From Candidatus Izemoplasma sp. (GTDB lineage: Bacteria; Bacillota_I; Bacilli_A; Izemoplasmatales; Izemoplasmataceae): a stretch of DNA of 5,545 nt. Location: contig JAOZSP010000117.1 of assembly GCA_029939615.1 (NCBI GenBank), positions 1-5,545 on the forward strand, written 5' to 3'. The notes beneath the pieces were generated by a model. That model saw nothing but the letters and a program-made list of their open reading frames with translations, made no database searches and was not told the origin of the DNA. Shown here piece after piece: positions 1-5,545 of this stretch; the first letter of the stretch is position 1, and the number at the start of each line of letters is the position of its first letter. The translations under genes were made by a program, and so were the position numbers.

Positions 1-6
1 GTTTCA

Positions 7-912
7 TTATAGTTTTGATTTATAGTATTTTTCGCGATCTAACACGCCGATCGGAGCGCTAAACTCACCCGGTTCTAGAAGGTCTAATGTTTCTTGTAAA
101 ACCGTCATTTTTGAATCAATATTGTCAATAAAATGAAGTATTAATGCTTCAGGAATATTCGTCTTTTTTGGACTACCATAGTTACCATAATAATGGTGAC
201 TTAGAATCATATGTTCAAGTAATAAAACTTCTTCTGTACCACGATAACCTAGTTCATAAGCAACTACTTCTAGTTCTTTGACACCTATTGTAATATGTCC
301 TAATAATCGTCCTTCTTTTGTATATTCAGGACCAGCATAATTTGATAATTCTGTTACTTTGCAAATATCATGTAAGAAGATACCTGCGATTAATAAATCT
401 TGGTTTAAGAATGGGTAAACATTTAAAAATCCATCAATTAATTTCATCATTGTTGAGGTGTGATAACTTAATCCACCAATATAAGCATGATGAAATTTAG
501 TAGCAGCAGGATATAAATAAAACTGATCTTTTTTCTCACCATAAAATTTACAGACAATATCTTTTATTACCTTATTTTCAATTTTATGTAAATAAGATTC
601 GACTATATCCTTTATTTCTTTTGATTCGACAGGAGCGTACTCATAAAATGCACTCATTAACTCTTGTCTTCTTTCAATTGGAATATCACAATCATCAATA
701 TGTTTAAAAGTAACTATTTCTAGTTGTTCTCTTTCTTTAAAAATAATTGGTTTACATTCAAAGAAATAAATCGCATTTAAAGTAATTTTTTCTTCTTCTT
801 TTATTCTTACTGTATATCCTATTTTCTTCTCAGTTAAGACGCGAAGCGTATTTGTATCATATGTTGTGTTATTAATTGTTTCTATTTTGGCATAGAACTG
901 TAGATGTTCCAT
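7..912 (-). CDS. yhaM: 3'-5' exoribonuclease, YhaM family (OB-like N-terminus plus HD domain)
   Basis: Predicted cytoplasmic metal-dependent nuclease that trims RNA (and, in characterised relatives, single-stranded DNA) from the 3' end. The 301-residue product is slightly shorter than the roughly 314 residues of the Bacillus enzyme. Residues 1 to about 75 are beta-rich and fit the short nucleic-acid-binding OB-like part, though poorly conserved. The HD domain follows: the YPAATKFHHAYIGGLSYH stretch near 134-151, the HD doublet at 181-182 (FLHDICK), H206 in GHIT, SHH at 238-240, and HFIDNIDSK at 260-268. H151, H181, D182 and D263 or D266 are the likely metal ligands, by inference from the family. 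The end, PGEF...LDREKYYKSKL, also matches the family. I chose ATG 912 over the in-frame GTG 921 because AGGTGAT at 917-923 sits correctly for 912 and would overlap GTG 921. It is the last visible gene of the cca-pullulanase-yhaM unit. Family assignment is secure; the exact substrate is inferred. Confidence 0.93.
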   Translation of the reverse strand: MEHLQFYAKIETINNTTYDTNTLRVLTEKKIGYTVRIKEEEKITLNAIYFFECKPIIFKEREQLEIVTFKHIDDCDIPIERRQELMSAFYEYAPVESKEIKDIVESYLHKIENKVIKDIVCKFYGEKKDQFYLYPAATKFHHAYIGGLSYHTSTMMKLIDGFLNVYPFLNQDLLIAGIFLHDICKVTELSNYAGPEYTKEGRLLGHITIGVKELEVVAYELGYRGTEEVLLLEHMILSHHYYGNYGSPKKTNIPEALILHFIDNIDSKMTVLQETLDLLEPGEFSAPIGVLDREKYYKSKL

Positions 913-916
913 ACTT

Positions 917-923
917 ATCACCT
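917..923 (-). promoter_or_regulatory. Shine-Dalgarno of yhaM, overlapping the pullulanase stop codon
   Basis: On the minus strand the junction reads TAGGTGATAAGTATG. The AGGTGAT core is an extended match to the 16S rRNA 3' end and lies 4 bases before ATG 912. It uses the last two bases of the pullulanase TAG stop (924-922). The alternative GTG start at 921 lies inside this Shine-Dalgarno and has none of its own, so the site decides the yhaM start. The layout suggests that ribosomes finishing pullulanase help start yhaM; that coupling is inference. Confidence 0.8.
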
Positions 924-3021
924 ATTTTCTTTTTAATATATATGTTGTTATTTCTTCAACATTTATTTTTGATAATAATCTTCTAGTTTTCTTTCTTCCA
1001 TCAAATATCAATGTGTATTTCCCATTAAGATCAAATGTTTCTTTTTCAGTATTATTCTTAAATATTACAATTATTTCATTTTCATTATCTTTTAATTCGT
1101 ATAATAATGTTCCTGTTTCATTACATCTAATATTAATATAATCTCTAACTTTTGATGATGCTATTAGGCGGAATAAATCATATTTCTTACGAATTCTTAA
1201 AAGTTCTTTGATGATTTCTATATCTTTTATATTGTCATCAATTAAATTCCAATCAACTTGATTGATTTCATCATTAGCTTTATATGAGTTCTCTACACCT
1301 TTTTTTGTACGGTAGAACTCTTGTCCACAATGAATAAATGGAACTCCTTGTGCTAAAATAACCATGGCTGTTGCTAGTCGTTGTCTATCTTTGATTTCTT
1401 GTTGTGATACATCGCTTCCCAAAGCAATAGACGCCTTATCGAAGAAAGTGTTATTATCGTGGCATTCGACATAATTAATTGATTGTGTGGGGTATCTAAA
1501 TAGAAATTTATTTGATGAACTTCCCATAATAATATTCTTTATACTCTCTAGTTTTGCGTTACTTCCAAGAGTGTATCCTTTATTCTTAGCATCAAATGTT
1601 GCACCCTTAATTAGTTCTCTTGTTTTATCATTGAAATGTCCAATATTAAATAGTAGATGTTTATTATACATATGAGCAGATTTTTCATAACCAATTTGAT
1701 TTGGCATTCGCCAACCTTCTCCGTATACCATTATATCTTTTCTAAATCGATCTAATTTTTGTCTTAAAGTATTCATTGTTTTTATATCAATTAATCCCAT
1801 TAAATCAAAACGGAATCCGTCTACTTTATATTCTTTTGCCCAGTACATTACACTATCAATAATAAATTTACGAATCATTTTTCTTTCTGTAGCTAAATCA
1901 TTTCCACAGCCACTACTATCTGTAAGAAGACCTCGTGAATCAAAACGATATCCATAACCAGGAATTATTTTTTCAAAAGCAAAGATTTTATGATTATAGA
2001 CATGATTGAAAACAACATCCATCACAACTCGCAGACTATTTTTATGAAGATTATCAATTAATTCTCGTAATTCATTAATTCTAGCATATGGATCGTCTGG
2101 ATCAGTTGAAAACCAACCCTCAGGAACATTGAATTGTTCTGGATTATATCCCCAATTATATAGTTTGTTAGGGTTTAATTCATCAACCCCACCAAAATCA
2201 TAGATTGGCATCAACTGAACATGGGTTATTCCTAAGTCAACGACATGATCTATTCCTGCTTTATTTCCTTTTTCAGTTAACAAACCCTCTTCAGTATAGC
2301 TCTTATATAAACCTGGATAACTAGCTTTAATTGAATCACTTATTGTGAAATCTCTAATATGTGATTCATAGATAACAGCATCAGTTGGAATCCCACTAAA
2401 TTTAGGTCTTTGTTGACGCATTTTAAATAGTTTTGCAGGATCGATTACATAACTGTATTCAGCATTAGCGTTTGAACTGAAAGCGTATGGATCAGTTAAA
2501 GTATGTTCTTTTCCGTTTACGTAACTAATATAACGATATTTATAACCTTCATAATCACCTTTTAAACGTAAATACCAAACACCTTGATTATCATATTCCA
2601 TTTCTACTATTTCTGTATTACCTTGTTTATCAACTAATTCTAATTTCATATACTTTGCAACAGGAGTCCAAATCTTAAATTTCGTACGATCACGACGATA
2701 ACTTGAACCTAAATCTGAACTTTCGTAATAGTAAATATCATCGAATAGTTCAGTACGAACTATTTTTCCCGTGAATAATTCACTGCTTTGATTATTATCA
2801 TCAAAAATATGATACATGTGATTTAATAAAATATATCCATCAAATCTCGTAATATACTTTCGTTCATTACCAAGCATTTCTGAAGAAATTATCTCGAGTT
2901 CTATTTCTTCATCATTCCCAATAACTTTAAATGATTTTGCAAAGTCTTCTCGATACTTAAAAGGTACAATAACAGTAATTTGACTGAAATCATCTAAATA
3001 AGAAAAAAATCTACTATTCAT
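922..3021 (-). CDS. amyX: Type I pullulanase (glycogen/starch debranching enzyme), GH13, AmyX-like
   Basis: Hydrolyses alpha-1,6 branch links in pullulan, limit dextrins or glycogen-like glucan. The 699-residue product is close to B. subtilis AmyX (about 718). An N-terminal beta-rich region (about 1-100) is followed by a CBM48-like module (about 113-180, starting FKIWTPVA). The GH13 barrel carries the type I pullulanase signature YNWGYNP at 288-294, region I DVVFNH at 335-340, region II GFRFD with nucleophile D406, region III YGEGW with acid/base E435, and region IV VECHDNN with D522 as transition-state stabiliser. A small C-terminal beta domain (about 630-699) ends the protein. There is no signal peptide or cell-wall anchor, so it should be cytoplasmic and act on stored or imported glucan. 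Start: ATG 3021 has GGGAG 6 bases upstream and gives an AmyX-like N-terminus; the upstream in-frame TTG at 3054 would add 11 residues encoded inside cca. It overlaps the cca end by 8 bases. Region IV carries N where H, L or Q is usual, and F where W is usual. Confidence 0.95.
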   Translation of the reverse strand: MNSRFFSYLDDFSQITVIVPFKYREDFAKSFKVIGNDEEIELEIISSEMLGNERKYITRFDGYILLNHMYHIFDDNNQSSELFTGKIVRTELFDDIYYYESSDLGSSYRRDRTKFKIWTPVAKYMKLELVDKQGNTEIVEMEYDNQGVWYLRLKGDYEGYKYRYISYVNGKEHTLTDPYAFSSNANAEYSYVIDPAKLFKMRQQRPKFSGIPTDAVIYESHIRDFTISDSIKASYPGLYKSYTEEGLLTEKGNKAGIDHVVDLGITHVQLMPIYDFGGVDELNPNKLYNWGYNPEQFNVPEGWFSTDPDDPYARINELRELIDNLHKNSLRVVMDVVFNHVYNHKIFAFEKIIPGYGYRFDSRGLLTDSSGCGNDLATERKMIRKFIIDSVMYWAKEYKVDGFRFDLMGLIDIKTMNTLRQKLDRFRKDIMVYGEGWRMPNQIGYEKSAHMYNKHLLFNIGHFNDKTRELIKGATFDAKNKGYTLGSNAKLESIKNIIMGSSSNKFLFRYPTQSINYVECHDNNTFFDKASIALGSDVSQQEIKDRQRLATAMVILAQGVPFIHCGQEFYRTKKGVENSYKANDEINQVDWNLIDDNIKDIEIIKELLRIRKKYDLFRLIASSKVRDYINIRCNETGTLLYELKDNENEIIVIFKNNTEKETFDLNGKYTLIFDGRKKTRRLLSKINVEEITTYILKRK

Positions 3022-4198
3022 CGGTATCTCCCATTTCTTTTTGTAATTCAGCAATCCTTTTTAAAGAAAACTCTTTTAAAACATTATACTCGTTTGGCAT
3101 TATACCCATTATTACATTATAAAGCAAATCATCTAAAACAAGACCAATAGCACGACGATTTGTTAAAGTTGTTAAAGCTAAAATATTTTGTCCTTTAAAC
3201 TTCAAATCACAAACATCCATTACTGGCATCTCATCATACATTTTCATAATATCATCTTTTTGATCCTTATAACCCATTAATACATTTATACGATTTGTTA
3301 ATAAACAAGCATCTAATTTATAAGAAAATATAATAAATTTATTAAACTCATCTTCTTTTGTCACTTCATGAAGATTTATTACTTGCATTATCAACCGCAT
3401 ATTATTATTACTAAAACGCCATTTATCACTAATATCTTCTAAAATAAAAGCAATAATAAACATTTCTAAGGGATAAACAAAATCTTTTATTTCACTTACA
3501 TATTTTAATCCTTTATGAATACCGTATAATTCTTTACTAACTCCAGATTCAATTATATACTTTAGAGCTAATTTTTGATTATCTCCTTGCATAATTTTAT
3601 CTAATTCAATCATTACTCTTTCAATAGAAACAGTTTTTACTAGTTTTTTCAATGATTTTATCGCTTCTAACGTATTTTTATCTATTTTAAAACCTAGTTT
3701 GCTTGCGAACTTAAAAGCTCTTAAGATGCGAAGTGCATCCTCATTAAATCGTTCTAGAGGATCATTAATCGTTCTAATTACTTTTTTATCAATATCTTCA
3801 AGACCATTGAAATAATCATAGATTTTTTCATTCTCATCCATAATTAAAGCATTTATTGTAAAATCTCGTCTTTTCAAATCCTCTACTATATTCTTAGAAT
3901 ATACAACTTCATTCGGATACCGATGAAGATGGTAAGTTCCTTCTAAACGAAAAGTAGTAACTTCATACTTAAATTCATCAATTATAACTGTTACTCCACC
4001 AAATTTTTTCCCGGTATTCTTAACATTATCAAATAATGTTTCAACTTCACTTGGTGTTGCACTTGTTGTTATATCGATATCGTTAGATTTAATACCGAGA
4101 ATTTTATCTCGGACAAATCCACCTACGAAGTATGATTCATAGCCACTATTTTTTAGTTTTCGGATAATCTCTTTACCAATATTTAAATATTCATTCAT
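3014..4198 (-). CDS. cca: CCA tRNA nucleotidyltransferase (class II)
   Basis: Adds or repairs the 3'-terminal CCA of tRNAs from CTP and ATP without a nucleic acid template. The 394-residue length is normal for the bacterial class II enzyme. The N-terminal nucleotidyltransferase head has motif A (GGFVRD at 26-31, metal-binding D40 and D42 in NDIDIT), the flexible loop region (TTFRLEGTYHLHRYP, 81-95), motif B (RRDFTINAL, 110-118), and motif D (EDALRILRA, 153-161), whose E153, D154 and R157 are the expected protein template for CTP/ATP choice. Motif E is SIERVMIELDKIM (191-203). The helical tRNA-binding tail fills the rest, with a family-like DLKFKGQNIL near 331-340. The flexible loop is not deleted, which favours full CCA addition over CC-only addition, but its usual Y-x-D-x-R-R-P pattern reads YHLHRYP. 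ATG 4198 has GGTGAT (4203-4208) 4 bases upstream. It is first in the unit with pullulanase and yhaM. The coding sequence is very AT-rich. Confidence 0.95.
   Translation of the reverse strand: MNEYLNIGKEIIRKLKNSGYESYFVGGFVRDKILGIKSNDIDITTSATPSEVETLFDNVKNTGKKFGGVTVIIDEFKYEVTTFRLEGTYHLHRYPNEVVYSKNIVEDLKRRDFTINALIMDENEKIYDYFNGLEDIDKKVIRTINDPLERFNEDALRILRAFKFASKLGFKIDKNTLEAIKSLKKLVKTVSIERVMIELDKIMQGDNQKLALKYIIESGVSKELYGIHKGLKYVSEIKDFVYPLEMFIIAFILEDISDKWRFSNNNMRLIMQVINLHEVTKEDEFNKFIIFSYKLDACLLTNRINVLMGYKDQKDDIMKMYDEMPVMDVCDLKFKGQNILALTTLTNRRAIGLVLDDLLYNVIMGIMPNEYNVLKEFSLKRIAELQKEMGDTDE
3028..3032 (-). promoter_or_regulatory. Shine-Dalgarno of the pullulanase gene, inside cca
   Basis: The minus strand reads GGGAGATACCGATG. 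GGGAG is followed by a 6-base spacer and ATG 3021, and the whole site lies inside the last codons of cca, whose TAG stop is at 3016-3014. This supports ATG 3021 over TTG 3054 and suggests the two genes are translationally coupled. Confidence 0.7.
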
Positions 4199-4215
4199 CT
4201 AAATCACCAATAAAA

Positions 4216-4244
4216 ATTATACTATACTTAAATGTAAATTTCCA
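4216..4244 (-). promoter_or_regulatory. Probable sigma-A type promoter for cca-pullulanase-yhaM
   Basis: A perfect TATAAT -10 box (4221-4216) lies 17 bases downstream of TGGAAA (4244-4239), a 4-of-6 match to TTGACA. Transcription would start near 4211-4209, giving a leader of only about 11-13 bases before ATG 4198, just enough for the GGTGAT Shine-Dalgarno. It lies downstream of the rbs terminator, where a promoter for the next unit is expected. AT-rich DNA gives chance -10 boxes, so confidence is moderate. Confidence 0.5.
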
Positions 4245-4273
4245 TAAAATAACGGATTTTTTTAGCTAATTTG

Positions 4274-4298
4274 CGATGCAAAGCATATTATTACATCG
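4274..4298. repeat. Small imperfect inverted repeats between rbsB terminator and cca promoter
   Basis: CGATG at 4274-4278 pairs with CATCG at 4294-4298. ATGC at 4276-4279 and GCAT at 4283-4286 form a competing, smaller hairpin with an AAA loop. The two share bases and cannot form together. The site lies just upstream of the likely cca promoter and could be an operator, or nothing. Apart from this, the terminator and the promoter, I see no other signal in the 233-base gap between rbsB and cca. Confidence 0.2.
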
Positions 4299-4351
4299 TT
4301 AATTGTGATTTGTTATATTTGTCTATTTCACATGATTTATACCTGAAAGTA

Positions 4352-4382
4352 CAAAATAAAGAAACGAACTGAGTTCGTTTCT
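4352..4382 (-). terminator. Rho-independent terminator of the rbs operon
   Basis: GAAACGAAC (4361-4369) and GTTCGTTTC (4373-4381) form a perfect 9-bp stem around a 3-base loop, extended to 10 bp by A4360 and T4382. On the minus strand the stem is followed by TTTATTTT (4360-4353), a run of T expected for an intrinsic terminator acting on transcripts from rbsB. The plus-strand side has only a weak T run, and no plus-strand gene ends here, so the direction is minus. It begins about 50 bases after the rbsB stop. Confidence 0.88.
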
Positions 4383-4431
4383 CTATTAAATAGGATGAAA
4401 AAAATTATTAGTTTTGCTGTTGTTAGTTATT

Positions 4432-5325
4432 TTAGTCTTTTTTGATTAAAGCTAATTCAACTGGTACGCTAGCAGCTACAGTTTCTCCTGCTAAATAATC
4501 TAAACCAATTTGAGCAGCTACTCTACCAATTTCAACTGGTTGTTGTGCTACTGTTGCATGCATTTCACTTGCATTAACTGCAGTTACTGCATCACCGATT
4601 GCATCAAATCCAATTATGAATGATAATGCTAAATCGAATGAAGTGTTAGCTTTAATTGCTTCTACAGCTCCAAGAGCCATTTCGTCATTTGCTGCAAATA
4701 CACATACTTTGTCTCCAGTTTGTGTAGCTAAGAATGCTTCTGTTACTGCTTGACCTTCTGCTCTACTCCAGCTTGCAGTTACAGTATGATCGATGTTAGC
4801 AGTTCCAAAGATTTCTTCAAATCCTGCTTGACGATCTGTTGCAGCAGATGCTCCTGCTTGTCCAGTTATTTGTAGAACTGGAGTCCCTGTAGGACATACT
4901 GCAGCTAATTCTGTTGCTGCCATTTTACCACCAGCAACATTGTCTGATGCTACATGAGCGATAACTTCTCCGGTTTCAGCATTTCTATCAACCGTGATTA
5001 CAGGAATTCCTGCTTCGTTTGCTTCCAAAATTTTAGTTCCTACAGTTGTACTATCAACTGGATTCAATAAAATTAAGTCAACACCTTGTGCTATTAAGTC
5101 TTCAATTTGAGCAGCTTGAACTGATGCATCATTGTCTGCTCCTAGTGATACTAATTCATACTCTGAATCAGCTAGCACTTCTAAAATCCCATCTTCAATA
5201 TCTTTGAAAAATGGATTATCAAATGTTGATGATGCAAAACCGATTTTCATTGAGTCTTTTTCTCCACATGCTGAAAGTGCTAATACACTTACTAATACTA
5301 ATGCTAATAATAAATACTTTTTCAT
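4432..5325 (-). CDS. rbsB: Ribose ABC transporter, substrate-binding lipoprotein RbsB
   Basis: Captures D-ribose outside the cell and delivers it to the RbsC permease. The 297-residue protein starts with a lipoprotein signal (MKKY, hydrophobic core, lipobox LSAC with C20), so the mature form should be tethered to the membrane, as in bacteria without an outer membrane. The rest is a two-lobed periplasmic-binding fold of the sugar-binding/LacI type. Compared with recalled E. coli RbsB, nine of the ten ribose contacts are kept: N37, F39 and F40 (DNPFF), D113 and R114 (VDRNA), R165 (DRQAGF), N213 (ANDEMALGA), D241 (GFDAIG) and Q261 (VAQQP). The tenth, an aromatic Phe, is W186 here, a conservative change. 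This supports ribose rather than a generic sugar. ATG 5325 has AGGAG 7 bases upstream. It follows rbsC and is closed by a terminator, as is usual for the last gene of rbs operons. It looks visibly richer in G+C than cca. A related pentose or allose remains possible. Confidence 0.94.
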   Translation of the reverse strand: MKKYLLLALVLVSVLALSACGEKDSMKIGFASSTFDNPFFKDIEDGILEVLADSEYELVSLGADNDASVQAAQIEDLIAQGVDLILLNPVDSTTVGTKILEANEAGIPVITVDRNAETGEVIAHVASDNVAGGKMAATELAAVCPTGTPVLQITGQAGASAATDRQAGFEEIFGTANIDHTVTASWSRAEGQAVTEAFLATQTGDKVCVFAANDEMALGAVEAIKANTSFDLALSFIIGFDAIGDAVTAVNASEMHATVAQQPVEIGRVAAQIGLDYLAGETVAASVPVELALIKKD

Positions 5326-5332
5326 ATTATAT

Positions 5333-5337
5333 CTCCT
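5333..5337 (-). promoter_or_regulatory. Strong Shine-Dalgarno of rbsB
   Basis: The minus strand carries AAGAGGAGATATAATATG, with AGGAG 7 bases before ATG 5325. This is the strongest Shine-Dalgarno of the window and fits the need for more binding protein than permease. The remainder of the 52-base rbsC-rbsB gap is purine-rich in the message and shows no convincing promoter or terminator. Confidence 0.75.
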
Positions 5338-5377
5338 CTTCTTCGTTTTATGGTCGACACCTTTTTGTTTTTATTTT

Positions 5378-5545
5378 TTAAATATTTGCTTTTTTACCGT
5401 CTAATATTACTGCAATTAAAATAATTACTCCCGTTATAATTTGTTGTAAATATGATGATACACCGATAAGATTTAATCCGTTTGTTATCACTGCGATAAT
5501 TAGAATACCGATAATCGTTCCTGTAGCTTTCCCTTTACCACCTGT
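5378..5545 (-). CDS. rbsC: Ribose ABC transporter permease RbsC, C-terminal end only (cut by window edge)
   Basis: This open frame enters from the window edge and ends at TAA (5380-5378), giving the last 55 residues of a membrane permease. They read TGGKGKATGT, a hydrophobic segment (about 11-27), the family signature NGLNLIGVSSY (22-32), a second hydrophobic segment (about 36-48), and a charged tail LDGKKANI. This matches the end of RbsC-type permeases, recalled from E. coli as NGLNLLGVSSY followed by a hydrophobic helix and a Lys-rich tail. RbsC forms the membrane channel that moves ribose, driven by the ATPase RbsA. It lies 52 bases upstream of rbsB on the same strand, the standard rbsC-rbsB order. 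The start and most of the gene lie beyond base 5545, where rbsA and possibly rbsK, rbsD or rbsR would be expected. The fragment alone cannot separate ribose from closely related sugar permeases, but RbsB next door supports ribose. Confidence 0.9.
   Translation of the reverse strand, partial: TGGKGKATGTIIGILIIAVITNGLNLIGVSSYLQQIITGVIILIAVILDGKKANI

Noticed and set aside
318..500. 60-codon plus-strand open frame inside yhaM
   Set aside because: Antisense to the conserved HD domain; no ribosome-binding site or family resemblance.
1487..1675. 62-codon plus-strand open frame inside the pullulanase gene
   Set aside because: Hydrophobic only because it is the complement of polar Asn/Lys-rich coding sequence; the opposite strand is conserved GH13 coding sequence.
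4068..4082. ATATCGATATCG palindromic run
   Set aside because: It encodes the conserved D-I-D-I of the cca active site (residues 40-43), so it arises from codon choice and not from a regulatory site.
4304..4332. TGTGA ... TCACA inverted pair resembling a CRP operator
   Set aside because: The half sites are 19 bases apart instead of 6, and CRP of this type is not expected in this kind of organism. Likely chance.
5326..5331. Perfect TATAAT on the minus strand just before rbsB
   Set aside because: It directly abuts ATG 5325 and overlaps the spacer after the Shine-Dalgarno, so a transcript from it would start inside the coding region. It is best read as AT-rich spacer.
5351..5362. GGTCGACACC in the rbsC-rbsB gap as a hairpin or operator
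   Set aside because: Only a 6-base palindrome (GTCGAC) with at most a 3-bp stem; too small to act as a terminator or a convincing operator.
5132..5404. 90-codon plus-strand open frame across the rbsB start
   Set aside because: It is antisense to rbsB and the rbsB-rbsC gap, has no Shine-Dalgarno of note and no recognisable domain; a shadow of the real gene.

Overview
The window is an AT-rich bacterial chromosome segment with every real gene on the minus strand. Proteins resemble Bacillota (Firmicutes) homologues: a YhaM-type exoribonuclease, an AmyX-type pullulanase, a class II CCA-adding enzyme and a ribose ABC transporter with a lipoprotein binding protein. Trp is TGG where checked and all five stops are TAA or TAG, so the genome reads with the standard bacterial code and not the Mycoplasma code in which UGA is Trp. 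An AT-rich Bacillota lineage or a Mollicutes-related group with the standard code (Acholeplasma, Izemoplasma or Haloplasma type) fits; this placement is inference.

Reading in the direction of transcription, from high to low coordinates: 5545-5378 is the C-terminal end of rbsC, the ribose permease, cut by the window edge. After a 52-base gap comes rbsB (5325-4432), the lipid-anchored ribose-binding protein, with a strong Shine-Dalgarno. A perfect hairpin with a T-rich tail (4381-4352) closes the rbs operon. A likely promoter at about 4244-4216 then starts a second unit: cca (4198-3014), a type I pullulanase (3021-922) overlapping cca by 8 bases, and yhaM (912-7) starting 9 bases after the pullulanase stop. 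The window ends 6 bases past the yhaM stop.

The rbs genes import ribose. The second unit combines RNA 3'-end building (cca), RNA 3'-end trimming (yhaM) and intracellular alpha-glucan debranching (pullulanase) in one tightly packed, probably translationally coupled operon. Two longest-ORF starts (TTG at 3054, GTG at 921) are rejected in favour of downstream ATGs with well-placed Shine-Dalgarno sequences.

I see no CRISPR array, mobile element, RNA gene, toxin-antitoxin or defence system. The genes are well known; the points worth a second look are the operon grouping, nonstandard residues in the CCA enzyme loop and pullulanase region IV, and a contrast in base composition between rbsB and cca.
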